Positions 1-7,988 are shown, counted from the stretch's first letter. The stretch: DNA of 32,597 nucleotides from Oscillibacter sp. (GCA_020025475.1 JAHHSA010000017.1:1-32597); one strand, 5' to 3'. Translations and numbers: made by a program. Notes: generated by a model not told the origin, from the letters alone.

Positions 1-58
1 CGATTAAAAAGGCGAATGCCAACATAATGTGTGTGTTTCAATTTCAACTGTGTAACGC

Positions 59-93
59 AAAAAATAGCGGGGCCCATGCGGGCCCCGCTATTT
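59..93 (-). terminator. Rho-independent terminator after yebC
   Basis: A perfect 14-bp inverted repeat (62-75 with 80-93, loop ATGC) with a GGGGCCC core is followed, on the minus strand, by six T residues (59-64). It lies 16 bp beyond the yebC stop codon and closes the DUF1858-trmK-nif3-yebC unit. Confidence 0.9.
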
Positions 94-109
94 AATATCA
101 GCCGGGAAC

Positions 110-853
110 TCAGTCCTCTGCATTCTCCCAGTTGTGCCAGACGTTCTGAACATCGTCGCTGTCTTCCAGCATGTCAATCAGTTTATTCATGTTCTTCAGA
201 TCGCCCTCTTCGGTCAGCTTGATGTAGTTCTGGGGAACCATTTCAACCTGAGCACTGGCGAAAGTATATCCCTTCTCTTCCAAGGCCTTGACTACATCGT
301 TGAAAGCATCGGGATCAGTAGTGATCTCCATGATGTTCTCAGAACAGTCGAAGTCGTCTGCACCGGAATCCAGAGCATCCATCATGACGGCATCTTCATC
401 CAGCTCGCCTTCCTCGTTGTCGATGACAATGACACCTTTGCGATCGAAAGACCAGCTCACGCAGCCCTGAGCGCCCAAGTTACCGTTGCACTTATCGAAG
501 GCGTGACGAACTTCGGGAGCGGTACGCTGCCGGTTATCAGTCAGAGCCTCAACAATAACAGCCACACCTCCGGGACCATAGCCCTCATAAGTAACAGCTT
601 CGTAGTTGTCAGTGTTTCCGGCGCCCAGAGCCTTGTCGATGGTTCGCTTGATATTGTCGTTGGGCATGTTGGCTGCCTTTGCCTTGGCAATTACGGTAGC
701 CAGACGAGAGTTGTTAGCGGGATCGCCGCTGCCGCCGCCTTCCTTCACGGCGACAATGATTTCCTTAGCAATCTTGGTAAAAGCAGCGGAACGCTTTGCG
801 TCGGCTGCGCCCTTGGTCTTTTGAATATTATGCCACTTAGAATGTCCAGACAT
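110..853 (-). CDS. yebC: YebC/PmpR-family protein (translation factor / transcriptional regulator)
   Basis: The 247-residue product is full length for the YebC family. It begins with the family signature MSGHSKWHNIQ and the early stretch KAKAANMPNDNI, and it has the central motif YEGYGPGGVAVIVEALTDN near residues 88-106. Family members were first described as DNA-binding regulators. More recent work assigns some of them a ribosome-associated role in relieving stalls at proline-rich stretches. Which applies here cannot be read from sequence. The ATG at 851-853 has a GGAG ribosome binding site inside the end of the upstream gene, whose stop codon is 5 bp away, so the two are translationally close. 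It is the last gene of a four-gene unit. A 242-residue antisense frame on the plus strand is a shadow of this gene. Confidence 0.95.
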   Translation of the reverse strand: MSGHSKWHNIQKTKGAADAKRSAAFTKIAKEIIVAVKEGGGSGDPANNSRLATVIAKAKAANMPNDNIKRTIDKALGAGNTDNYEAVTYEGYGPGGVAVIVEALTDNRQRTAPEVRHAFDKCNGNLGAQGCVSWSFDRKGVIVIDNEEGELDEDAVMMDALDSGADDFDCSENIMEITTDPDAFNDVVKALEEKGYTFASAQVEMVPQNYIKLTEEGDLKNMNKLIDMLEDSDDVQNVWHNWENAED

Positions 854-858
854 GATAA

Positions 859-1650
859 TTAAACTCCTTCAACATAGTACTGAATTACTTCACGATGGGA
901 AGCCGATTTGGTGATCCTCACAGCCGGGAATCTAGCCTCGAGGAACGAAATAACCTTGGTGCACACCAAATTCTCTGTAGGGAAATGACCAGCATCAATC
1001 AAATTGATGCCTTTTCCAGGTGCGTCTAAAAATTGGTGATATCCTAGGTCGGCGGTCACAAATGTGTCACAGCCAGCAGCAATGGCGGTGTCTATATAAT
1101 CTCCGCAGGAGCCGCCGCCAACCGCAACGCGATACACCATGCGGCCAGCGTCACTGTAACGAACTCCGTTGCACCCCAAAGTATGCGAAACGGCCTGTAC
1201 AAAGTCTCGCAATGCCATGGGGGCAGACAGATTGCCTACACGGCCGATGCCGTCCTCCTCCGAGAGCGGCCCAGGGTCCTCCAGCCGCAGCACACTTGCC
1301 AGAGCATCATTCACTCCGCCCGGGGCTACATCCAGATTGGTGTGCATGCAGATAGCAGAAATGTTGTTTCGCAGCAGCTTCATTAGCAGGTGCCCTTGTG
1401 GGGTATCACTGCGTACCGTCTGCACAGGCAGCCACTTGCAGTTCATCACGGGATGGTGCGCCACAATCAGCTGGCACCCGGACGCGATGGCCTCGTCAGC
1501 TACTGCTTCGGTGATATCCAGGGAAACCAGAATGCGGGAGACCTCCTGGTCAGGGTCCCCCAGCAGCTGCCCCACGTTGTCCCAGCTCATGGCACCACTT
1601 TTCGGCGCTAGGTCAAAAAGCGCCTGTTCGATTTCATGAACAGTTGGCAT
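859..1650 (-). CDS. Nif3-like dinuclear metal centre protein (YbgI/YqfO family)
   Basis: The 263-residue protein is of the short Nif3 type, without the PII-like insert found in Bacillus YqfO. Visible metal-ligand motifs are the HH pair in LIVAHHPVM (near residue 65), the MHTNLD motif (near 103), and GHFPTE close to the C-terminus. The family forms hexameric toroids with a two-metal site. Several members have been called GTP cyclohydrolase I type 2, but the physiological reaction is not settled. The start ATG overlaps the end of trmK by 17 bp and uses the GAGGAG ribosome binding site inside it. Pairing with trmK is a common Firmicute arrangement and supports co-transcription. Confidence 0.93.
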   Translation of the reverse strand: MPTVHEIEQALFDLAPKSGAMSWDNVGQLLGDPDQEVSRILVSLDITEAVADEAIASGCQLIVAHHPVMNCKWLPVQTVRSDTPQGHLLMKLLRNNISAICMHTNLDVAPGGVNDALASVLRLEDPGPLSEEDGIGRVGNLSAPMALRDFVQAVSHTLGCNGVRYSDAGRMVYRVAVGGGSCGDYIDTAIAAGCDTFVTADLGYHQFLDAPGKGINLIDAGHFPTENLVCTKVISFLEARFPAVRITKSASHREVIQYYVEGV

Positions 1651-2341
1651 GACGCCACTCCTCTCGCATCGACATCAATGCAGTGACAATATCCCGCAAA
1701 GCGTCTGCTCTTTTTCGATCCTCAGGCGATGCAGACCGATTCAGACCTGCAATGGCGCCCATGAGTCGAATGATCCGTTCGATCAGATAACGATCGCCCA
1801 GGGGGTCGTGCAATAGTGCAGCACCACCATAACGCTGGCCCAAAGACAAAGTCATCTTCCCTGCCCGGACCTCCATCACTGGGTAGATGGTACCACGGTC
1901 ATAGATCAGGGATTCCCGGATAATGGAGTAACCGTGGTCCGCCAAATATCCGCGCAGATCTTCCGCGTGGGTCATGGGCTGCAGCAGCAGTGTATGCTCC
2001 CCATCTGCTGTCCAGGGAGCCGCATCCAGAATCGAGGCAATGGTCTCGCCGCCCATACCTGCAATGGAAACCGTATCCACTTCCTCAGGAGAAATGGCTT
2101 CCAGGCCATTACAGAGGCGGTAGTCAATGTTATCCGCTCCGTGGGTTCGGCCGGTATCTTTTGCACGCTCCAAAGGGAACTTACGTAAATCGCTGGCAAT
2201 GGCAAAAACCACACGTCCATGCAGTCTCAGCCACACAGGCAAAAAAGCATGGTCTGTGCCAACGTCAGCGAGTCTGGCGCCTTGTGGTACCCAATCGGCC
2301 AGCAGCTGCAGCCGAGGCGTCAATTCCAGTTGTTTGGCCAT
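1634..2341 (-). CDS. trmK: tRNA (adenine(22)-N(1))-methyltransferase TrmK
   Basis: The product is a class I SAM-dependent methyltransferase of the TrmK (YqfN) family, which methylates N1 of A22 in tRNA. The SAM-binding motif ADVGTDHAFLPVWL is near residue 27, followed by ASDLRKFPLERAK. The characteristic VDTVSIAGMGGETIASIL lies near residue 87, and LLLQPM comes after it. I place the start at the ATG at 2339-2341 (235 residues) because a GAGGGGG stretch lies about 12 nt upstream. The in-frame ATG at 2362 has no ribosome binding site and would add only MRGGRNS. The 3' end overlaps the Nif3 gene. Confidence 0.93.
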   Translation of the reverse strand: MAKQLELTPRLQLLADWVPQGARLADVGTDHAFLPVWLRLHGRVVFAIASDLRKFPLERAKDTGRTHGADNIDYRLCNGLEAISPEEVDTVSIAGMGGETIASILDAAPWTADGEHTLLLQPMTHAEDLRGYLADHGYSIIRESLIYDRGTIYPVMEVRAGKMTLSLGQRYGGAALLHDPLGDRYLIERIIRLMGAIAGLNRSASPEDRKRADALRDIVTALMSMREEWRHANCS

Positions 2342-2386
2342 GGAATTCCGGCCCCCCCTCATCTAAAATACGCAACCACATACGGA

Positions 2387-2415
2387 GACGCATACAGGGT
2401 TCGCCTGTATGCGTC
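2387..2415 (-). other. Intercistronic RNA hairpin without U-tract
   Basis: A perfect 12-bp inverted repeat (2387-2398 with 2404-2415, 5-nt loop) sits in the gap between the DUF1858 gene and trmK. No T-run follows on either strand, so it is not a standard intrinsic terminator. It may stabilise or delimit the mRNA, or limit read-through into trmK. Confidence 0.7.
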
Positions 2416-2450
2416 CCGTTTCGCAGGGGCTTTCCCCCATTGCAACCGAA

Positions 2451-2657
2451 TTACTGAGCCTTGTTGGCCTCTTCGTTCACCAAGGCCAGCAGCTTATCCA
2501 CGTCGATACCGTGGACCATGCAGGCCTCTTCAACGGTCTCGCCACGGGAAGAAGGGCAGCCCAGGCAGTGCATGCCGATGGACATGAAGATGGGAGCGGT
2601 ATGTGGTGCGATGTCCAGAATATCGCCAATGATAGTGTCTTTCGTGATCTCGATCAT
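2451..2657 (-). CDS. DUF1858 domain protein (redox-disulfide, hybrid-cluster associated)
   Basis: This small soluble protein of 68 residues begins MIEITKDTIIGDILD and carries the family core GMHCLGCPSSRGETVEEAC, with a CxxC pair and a following Cys. DUF1858 is an orphan domain in anaerobes, often found next to or fused with hybrid-cluster and redox proteins. The CxxC suggests a thiol-disulfide or metal role, but the true function is unknown. The chosen ATG at 2655-2657 has a GGAGG site seven nt upstream. The upstream ATG at 2687 has none and would add only MFNFTTEVFF. A good sigma-A promoter lies just upstream, so this is the first gene of the unit. Confidence 0.88.
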   Translation of the reverse strand: MIEITKDTIIGDILDIAPHTAPIFMSIGMHCLGCPSSRGETVEEACMVHGIDVDKLLALVNEEANKAQ

Positions 2658-2691
2658 GAAAAAAACCTCCGTCGTAAAATTGAACAAGCGT

Positions 2692-2720
2692 ATTATACGT
2701 TATTCTTCTCCAAAATTCAA
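2692..2720 (-). promoter_or_regulatory. Sigma-A promoter for DUF1858-trmK-nif3-yebC
   Basis: Read on the minus strand, TTGAAT (2715-2720) is followed after exactly 17 bp by a perfect TATAAT (2692-2697). The predicted transcript starts near 2685, about 28 nt before the DUF1858 start codon. Confidence 0.8.
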
Positions 2721-2936
2721 GTAATAATAGGGCACAACAAAAGAATCTTGTCTGATATGTATGGTTTTTTCAGGATTCTCCTATTCCGGAGCGAAAAATA
2801 ACCCATTTCCCCGATATTTTACAACTGCTATTCTGGGCCGAGACTGATGAGGTACGCTCTGCTTCATACTGCTCCGCCGAATGTTGGAATCGCTTGACGG
2901 CAGAGGCTTGCCTGGCTGCGTGATAGCCAAAGCAAC

Positions 2937-2969
2937 AAAAAACGGCGCCCGAAATTCGGACGCCGTTTT
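2937..2969 (-). terminator. Terminator of the sigH-zinc-ribbon unit
   Basis: An inverted repeat (about 2939-2951 with 2957-2969) pairs fully on the minus-strand RNA with one G-U wobble. It ends in a run of six U (2937-2942). It is about 35 bp past the zinc-ribbon stop codon. Confidence 0.85.
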
Positions 2970-3002
2970 CGTTGCAAGAGACAAAAAACTAAGTCGCTTT
3001 AA

Positions 3003-3284
3003 TTATCTCTGCTGCTCGCGCATCTTGGCGAAGCACTCGCTGCAGTAGACAGGGCGATCAGACTTGGGCTCGAAAGGAACTCTGGCCTCGCCGCCGCAGG
3101 CAGCGCAGACAGCAGTAAAATACTCGCGGGGACCACGAGCAGCATTCTTGCGAGCATCGCGGCAGGCCTTGCAGCGCTGGGGCTCATTCTGGAAGCCGCG
3201 CTCTGCGTAGAACTCCTGCTCACCAGCGGTGAACACGAACTCCTGGCCGCACTCTTTGCACACTAAAGTCTTGTCTTCAAACAT
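3003..3284 (-). CDS. Small double zinc-ribbon protein (CxxC-x17-CxxC type)
   Basis: The 93-residue protein has two cysteine knuckle pairs in its N-terminal half (CKEC near residue 9 and CKAC near 37). A second pair, CAAC and CSEC, is separated by exactly 17 residues, which fits the named CxxC-x17-CxxC domain. The N-terminal part (MFEDKTLVCKECGQEF) fits the probable zinc-ribbon family common in Firmicutes and gut anaerobes, whose function is unknown. Nucleic-acid or ribosome association is a guess from fold and charge. The start at 3282-3284 has an AGAGGG site. A longer frame starting at 3389 overlaps sigH and is rejected. It lies 37 bp behind sigH and shares its terminator. Confidence 0.85.
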   Translation of the reverse strand: MFEDKTLVCKECGQEFVFTAGEQEFYAERGFQNEPQRCKACRDARKNAARGPREYFTAVCAACGGEARVPFEPKSDRPVYCSECFAKMREQQR

Positions 3285-3321
3285 GATTTTACCCTCTCTT
3301 TGAAAAGAAAAATATATTGCG

Positions 3322-3963
3322 TCAGCTGTTGCTGAATTCGCCGGAAAGAAGATGTCGTGCCACTTTTTTTCGGATACGCTGCACAGCATTGTCCACGGAC
3401 TTTGGGGACTTGCCTACCGTCTCGGCAATTTCCCTGCATGAAAGACCGTCTAAATAGTACCCCAAAATCTTCGCTTCAAATTCGGACAATTTCTTCCGGA
3501 CACCGGATAAGAGGGCCGCTGTGTGTTCCCGGTCGATTAGAAAATCTTCCGGATTGCACTGAGCCAAATCGCTGGTACCAGAGGTGTAGGAATCGCGTTC
3601 AAAGAATGGTGTATCCAAGGGAACCGACTGATTAAGCGGTGCATGCTTGTCACGGGCAGCAGCGCGAAGTACGGAATACAGTCGATTTCGTATGCAGACT
3701 TCTGCAAAGGTGCGGAAAGATGCTTCCTTATCCGCATCATACTCCCGAGCAGCTTTAATCAGACCAACCATACCCTCCTGAATCAAATCTTCACTGTCCC
3801 CACCAGCTAAGAAGAACGGTCGGGCACAGCTGCGGACCAGGCGATTGTATCGAGTCACAAGAATTTCCTCGGCTAACCGATTTCCGGATGCTGCCATCTG
3901 GCATAACTCCTCGTCTCGCATTTGATTCAGTTGCGGATCTGGTCTTTCATAACTTTTGCACAT
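3322..3963 (-). CDS. sigH: RNA polymerase sigma-H (sporulation/stationary phase sigma factor)
   Basis: The 213-residue protein aligns from memory with Bacillus Spo0H along its length. Region 2 includes SEDLIQEGMVGLIKAAREYD and SFRTFAEVCIRNRLYSVLRAA. The family-specific stretch DKHAPLNQSVPLD follows, and region 4 has the helix-turn-helix SCREIAETVGKSPKSVDNAVQR. Sigma-H switches on early sporulation genes at stationary phase. The start is uncertain. The ATG at 3961-3963 lies only about 6 bp from the -10 box and has no Shine-Dalgarno site. The next Met (codon 3919-3921, MRDEELCQM) also lacks a clear site but would give a 40-nt leader. An in-frame stop precedes the first ATG, so there is no longer form. 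Confidence 0.93.
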   Translation of the reverse strand: MCKSYERPDPQLNQMRDEELCQMAASGNRLAEEILVTRYNRLVRSCARPFFLAGGDSEDLIQEGMVGLIKAAREYDADKEASFRTFAEVCIRNRLYSVLRAAARDKHAPLNQSVPLDTPFFERDSYTSGTSDLAQCNPEDFLIDREHTAALLSGVRKKLSEFEAKILGYYLDGLSCREIAETVGKSPKSVDNAVQRIRKKVARHLLSGEFSNS

Positions 3964-4296
3964 ACTGCATTATACCTGTCTCTTCCTTGAAATGTCAAGC
4001 AAATGTTCAAATTTGTGTGCCCATTTCCTCAGAATTTTAGTTATTTTTTTAAGCTCTCAAGTTTTATTGCTGTTTCTTTCAGGCTCTGCAGCATCCATTA
4101 TACCTAAAAAATTTGTATAATTAATCTTTGCAAAGCCATTCTAGCGTAAATATTGTTTGGAAAGGCAAACAAATTGAGTGAAATTAGGAAAATTGTGAGG
4201 CATTCGCGCCACCACAAGAATGGGATGGACAAAAATATCTGCACCCCTGTCCCTTTTGTGTTTTTGCAGGGCATGCGTTTCCAGGTGGAGTTTGGA
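3964..4296. other. AT-rich gap between glmM and sigH
   Basis: This 333-bp gap has no credible gene. It holds the sigH promoter (3969-3998). A second minus-strand TATAAT at 4097-4102 has only a poor -35 (TTAATT with 16-bp spacing), but it could supply a longer sigH leader. I found no clear terminator for glmM here: the GGGACA/TGTCC pairing near 4222-4255 is short and has a long loop. Confidence 0.6.
3969..3998 (-). promoter_or_regulatory. Consensus sigma-A promoter overlapping the sigH start
   Basis: On the minus strand a perfect TTGACA (3993-3998) and a perfect TATAAT (3969-3974) are separated by 18 bp. The expected transcription start, near 3962, falls inside the annotated ATG (3961-3963). 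Spo0H is transcribed by sigma-A in Bacillus, which agrees with this. Confidence 0.85.
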
Positions 4297-5649
4297 TTAT
4301 GTCATGGATTTGACAAAATCCACGAGTCGATCGGCCACTTCCTGAGCAATCTCCGTCGTTTTTGCTTCCACCATCACACGAATCAGTGCCTCTGTGCCAG
4401 AGGCACGCACCAGCACGCGTCCTGCACCGTGGAGGGCGTCCTCCTCCCTGGTGACAGCATCTTTGAGGCTTTGGGATGCCATGATAGCCTCCTTGACACC
4501 GCCACTGTGGGGGACCTCCACATTGATGAGTACCTGAGGATACTCCGGGCAGCAGACGACGAGTTCGCTGGCCTTTTTCTCTGATTTTGCCAGAACCTGC
4601 AGGAATTGCAATGCGGTGACTTCACCATCACCAGTGGTTTCCAATTCTGTGAAGATCGTGTGACCGGACTGCTCGCCGCCAATACGGAAATCGTGGCGAA
4701 GCATCTCTTCCAGCACATTTCGGTCACCTACATTGGTGCAAACCAGCTCAATGCCGTTGTTGCGGCAGAATTCATGAAGGCCCAGGTTGCTCATGACTGT
4801 GGCTACAATGGTATTGCCATTCAGCTTTCCGCTGTGCTTCATATCTGCGGCGCAGACAGCCATAACCTTGTCACCATCAATGACCTTTCCCTGCTCGTCC
4901 ACCAGGAGACAGCGATCCGCATCGCCGTCAAAGGCAACGCCAATATCGTATCCGCCCCGGACAACAGCATCTGCCAAGCTTGCCAGATGGGTAGAACCGC
5001 AGTGGCTGTTGATGTTGATACCGTCCGGATCCTTATACATGAAATCTGTGTGGGCCTTGAAGCGGCCAAAAAGCTCTGGAGCTGTGGCACTGGCAGCACC
5101 ATTGGCGCAGTCTACCAGAATGCGCAGCCCTGCCAGATCCTGCTCAATGGTGGAGGCCACAAAGTCGATATATTCTCTCTTGAGCTGACGCATACCGTGA
5201 TGACGCCGCCCCAGTTCACCATGCGTCCGAAATGGGATCGGGTCTGTGGAGAGAATCTTTTCTTCAATGCGCAGCTCCACATCGTCAGAGAGCTTGTAAC
5301 CCTGACTGCTGAAAACTTTAATGCCGTTGTGCTCATAGGGGTTGTGGCTGGCAGAGACCACGATCCCGGCGTCAGCGTGCTGCTGCACAGTCAGATAGGC
5401 AACAGCTGGGGTGGGAATCGTGCCCACCGGCATCACATCGCCGCCCACGGAACAAATACCTGCCATCAGCGCAGATTCAAGCATATCCGAAGAAATGCGG
5501 GTGTCTTTGCCAATGAGAATCAGAGGGCGGCTTCCCTTTTCCTCCTCCAGTACCACGGAGACGGCCTGCCCAACACGAAATGCCAATTCTGCCGTCAGGT
5601 TCTCACCGACGACACCACGAATTCCATCTGTTCCAAATAATTTACCCAT
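4297..5649 (-). CDS. glmM: Phosphoglucosamine mutase
   Basis: GlmM interconverts glucosamine-6-phosphate and glucosamine-1-phosphate on the route to UDP-GlcNAc and peptidoglycan. The 450 residues are the usual length. Visible motifs are the N-terminal KLFGTDGIRG, the phosphoserine loop VVSASHNP with Ser101, the metal-binding loop DGDADRC, the sugar-binding GGEQSGH and the phosphate-binding RASGTEALIRVM. The start ATG directly follows the ruvB stop (TGAATG), with an AAAGGAAA site in the end of ruvB. It is therefore the last gene of a ruvC-ruvA-ruvB-glmM transcript, a combination that puts a cell-wall gene behind DNA-repair genes. Confidence 0.97.
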   Translation of the reverse strand: MGKLFGTDGIRGVVGENLTAELAFRVGQAVSVVLEEEKGSRPLILIGKDTRISSDMLESALMAGICSVGGDVMPVGTIPTPAVAYLTVQQHADAGIVVSASHNPYEHNGIKVFSSQGYKLSDDVELRIEEKILSTDPIPFRTHGELGRRHHGMRQLKREYIDFVASTIEQDLAGLRILVDCANGAASATAPELFGRFKAHTDFMYKDPDGININSHCGSTHLASLADAVVRGGYDIGVAFDGDADRCLLVDEQGKVIDGDKVMAVCAADMKHSGKLNGNTIVATVMSNLGLHEFCRNNGIELVCTNVGDRNVLEEMLRHDFRIGGEQSGHTIFTELETTGDGEVTALQFLQVLAKSEKKASELVVCCPEYPQVLINVEVPHSGGVKEAIMASQSLKDAVTREEDALHGAGRVLVRASGTEALIRVMVEAKTTEIAQEVADRLVDFVKSMT

Positions 5650-6774
5650 TCAGGATTTCCTTTCTTTAATCAATGGCTCAGTCTGCACCGGAGACGCATG
5701 ACTGAACGATTTTGTTGAAAGCGTCAGTTGTTCCATAGCATCCGGCACCAGTCCGCCGGGAACAGGAATATGAAGATGCTGGTATGCTTTCTGCGTTACA
5801 CAGCGGCCCCTGGGTGTCCTGGTCAGGAAGCCCAGCTGCATGAGATAGGGTTCATACACATCTTCCAGAGTGACGGATTCTTCACCGATGGTGGCCGCCA
5901 GTGTTTCAAGCCCCACCGGTCCGCCGCCATAGTTTTCGATAATGGCGCCCAACATCCGGCGGTCCACTGGATCCAGGCCCAGATAATCAATCTCCAATGC
6001 GCAAAGCGCCAGATCAGCCACTTCCTTTGTGATCACACCGTCTGCTTTCACCTGTGCAAAATCCCGTACGCGGCGCAACATCCGGTTGGCGATACGGGGT
6101 GTGCCGCGGCTTCGTCGGGCGATTTCATACGCACCCTCAGGCACAATATCCACATTCAAAATGTCGGCAGAGCGGGTTACAATGCTGGCCAGCTCCTCGG
6201 GGGTATACAGTTCCAGACGGAGTGTAACGCCAAAACGATCCCGCAGAGGTGCAGAAAGCTGACCGGCTCGTGTAGTGGCGCCGATCAGTGTGAACTTGGG
6301 CAGATCCAAACGAATGGAGTTGGCTGATGGGCCTTTGCCCACGATGATATCCAGCACATAGTCCTCCATAGCAGGATACAAAATCTCTTCCACAGACCGA
6401 TTCAGCCTGTGGATCTCATCCACAAAGAGAATATCCCCCTCATTCAAATTGGTCAGCAATGCTGCCAGGTCACCGGGCTTTTCAATAGCAGGGCCGGAGG
6501 TAATGCGAATGCTGACGCCCATCTCCTGGGCAATGATGCCGGCCAGCGTGGTTTTGCCAAGACCAGGAGGCCCGTGCAGAAGCACATGGTCCAGAGCTTC
6601 TTCCCGCTTCCGGGCAGCCTCAATAAACACAGAGAGATTGTCCTTGGCCTTTTCCTGGCCGATATATTCCCTGAGCGTCTTCGGTCGCAAACTGACTTCT
6701 CCGGTATCCTCTTCCAGAAATGTCTTGGAGACAACAGGGGCCTCGTAGATATCGTTGCCAAAGTCGATGCTCAT
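5650..6774 (-). CDS. ruvB: Holliday junction branch-migration helicase subunit RuvB
   Basis: RuvB is the AAA+ hexameric motor that drives branch migration with RuvA. Walker A GPPGLGKTT lies at residues 68-76, Walker B DEIH near 119, sensor GATTRAG further on, and the winged-helix C-domain includes GRCVTQKAYQHL. At 374 residues it is longer than the usual 330-350. The extra length is a Ser/Thr-rich C-terminal tail of about 25 residues after IPVPGGLV, of no recognised function. The ATG at 6774 has an AGGGAAG site. The gene is 56 bp after ruvA and touches glmM. Confidence 0.97.
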   Translation of the reverse strand: MSIDFGNDIYEAPVVSKTFLEEDTGEVSLRPKTLREYIGQEKAKDNLSVFIEAARKREEALDHVLLHGPPGLGKTTLAGIIAQEMGVSIRITSGPAIEKPGDLAALLTNLNEGDILFVDEIHRLNRSVEEILYPAMEDYVLDIIVGKGPSANSIRLDLPKFTLIGATTRAGQLSAPLRDRFGVTLRLELYTPEELASIVTRSADILNVDIVPEGAYEIARRSRGTPRIANRMLRRVRDFAQVKADGVITKEVADLALCALEIDYLGLDPVDRRMLGAIIENYGGGPVGLETLAATIGEESVTLEDVYEPYLMQLGFLTRTPRGRCVTQKAYQHLHIPVPGGLVPDAMEQLTLSTKSFSHASPVQTEPLIKERKS

Positions 6775-6830
6775 AATGTCACTTCCCTTGTCCCAAGAGG
6801 GACGCGAATTTCACGGCGTTTGGAGCGCTG

Positions 6831-7436
6831 TCATTTTACCATTTTCTTGAGGCTCTGACGAATGATTTCCTCAAGCGGCAGACTTTCCACGTCGACACCC
6901 TTCAGTGCCTGACTGACCTCAGCAGAGGAGTAGCCCAGCACAGACAATGCCTGAGCTGCTTCTGTAGCCTTGTTGGAGAATACCGCCGCAGGAACTGTGC
7001 CACTGTTCCCGGAAAAGTCGATCCCGCCTGCGTTTTCCTTGGCTACTCTGTCTTTCAATTCCAAGATAATCCGCTGTGCGATCTTCTTGCCGATGCCCGG
7101 AGCGGCAGTCAATGTTTTTTCGTCTCCTGTGACAATGGCCATCGCCAACGATTCCGGTGTTCCAACAGACAGCACGGCAAGGCCTGCCTTGGGGCCGACA
7201 CCAGATACACCAATCAGCATTTTAAAGCTGCGCAGCTCATTTTGGCTGGCGAAGCCGTACAGCTCAAAGATGCCCTCCGCCACATGGAGGTATGTATAGA
7301 GCTTGGCCTTCTGGCCTTTCTGTAATTTTGCCAGAGTGTTATTCGTCGTTTTACAGGCATAGCCCACACCCCCGCAATCGATCACAGCCAGGTTGTGCAG
7401 AATCTCTGCCACAGTGCCTTCAAGATAGTAAAACAT
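6831..7436 (-). CDS. ruvA: Holliday junction DNA helicase subunit RuvA
   Basis: RuvA is the tetrameric junction-binding partner of RuvB. The 201-residue protein has the OB-fold N-domain (MFYYLEGTVAEI, then VGYACKTT). Two helix-hairpin-helix motifs follow (GVSGVGPKAGLAVLS near 79 and APGIGKKIAQRII near 114), and then the RuvB-binding C-domain with ATEAAQALSVLGYSSAEV. It starts 12 bp after the ruvC stop with an AAGGAG site. Confidence 0.96.
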   Translation of the reverse strand: MFYYLEGTVAEILHNLAVIDCGGVGYACKTTNNTLAKLQKGQKAKLYTYLHVAEGIFELYGFASQNELRSFKMLIGVSGVGPKAGLAVLSVGTPESLAMAIVTGDEKTLTAAPGIGKKIAQRIILELKDRVAKENAGGIDFSGNSGTVPAAVFSNKATEAAQALSVLGYSSAEVSQALKGVDVESLPLEEIIRQSLKKMVK

Positions 7437-7448
7437 GAATGCTGCTCC

Positions 7449-7958
7449 TTAAATCGTTTCTTTGACATCTCCGGTGACAGGCAGGCGGGAAGTACGGCTG
7501 CGGGCGTGACAGATTGCCAGCGCCAGAGCATCCGCTGCATCGTCAGGCCGGGGAACGGCTCTGAGTTTCAGAATCCGCTTGGTCATATCCATCACTTGCA
7601 GTTTCTGAGCTTTTCCATACCCTGTCACGGCCAGCTTCACCTGGGATGGCGTATACTCAAACAGTGGAATGCCGCACTTTTCAGCAGCGCAAAGGATTAC
7701 ACCGCGCCCATGTGCCACGGCAATGCCAGTGGTAATATTGTTGTTGAAGAACAGTTCCTCAACGGAGATGACATCCGGCTTTGTCTGTCCAATCAGCTCT
7801 TCCGTATCCATGGAAATCTGCATCAGCCGTTTGGAGAGTGGGAGACCTGCCGGTGTTGTAATGGCACCATAGGTCAGCATATGTACTTCTGCCCGATGTG
7901 CCTCTATCAATCCAAAGCCAATGGTGGCAATTCCGGGGTCGATCCCTAAAATTCGCAT
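7449..7958 (-). CDS. ruvC: Holliday junction resolvase RuvC
   Basis: RuvC is the RNase H-fold endonuclease that cuts Holliday junctions. The product begins MRILGIDPGIATIGFG, whose Asp is the first catalytic acid. The second acid lies in ISVEELFF, and the terminal pair is in PDDAADALALAICH. I choose the ATG at 7956-7958 (169 residues), which has an AAGGAG site 5-6 nt upstream and gives the canonical N-terminus. The upstream start at 7979 would add only MMTKGET. It is the first gene of ruvC-ruvA-ruvB-glmM. Confidence 0.96.
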   Translation of the reverse strand: MRILGIDPGIATIGFGLIEAHRAEVHMLTYGAITTPAGLPLSKRLMQISMDTEELIGQTKPDVISVEELFFNNNITTGIAVAHGRGVILCAAEKCGIPLFEYTPSQVKLAVTGYGKAQKLQVMDMTKRILKLRAVPRPDDAADALALAICHARSRTSRLPVTGDVKETI

Positions 7959-7988
7959 AGTCTCTCCTTTTGTCATCAATCAAAGTTT

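Larger units (their letters stand above)
2658..3002. other. Gene-free stretch between the DUF1858 and zinc-ribbon genes
   Basis: This 345-bp gap holds the DUF1858 promoter at its left edge and the terminator of the sigH unit at its right edge. Between about 2721 and 2936 I see no gene, repeat or convincing structure. The short minus-strand frame at 2781-2984 runs through the terminator, has no ribosome binding site and does not resemble any family. Confidence 0.7.

Noticed and set aside
134..862. A 242-codon plus-strand frame opposite yebC
   Set aside because: It mirrors yebC almost exactly, and the yebC signature is clear on the minus strand.
2781..2984. A 67-codon minus-strand frame after the zinc-ribbon gene
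   Set aside because: It runs through the intrinsic terminator at 2937-2969 and lacks a ribosome binding site.
4606..5640. A 344-codon plus-strand frame opposite glmM
   Set aside because: It is antisense to an unmistakable glmM and has no ribosome binding site or recognisable motif; it is a codon-bias shadow.
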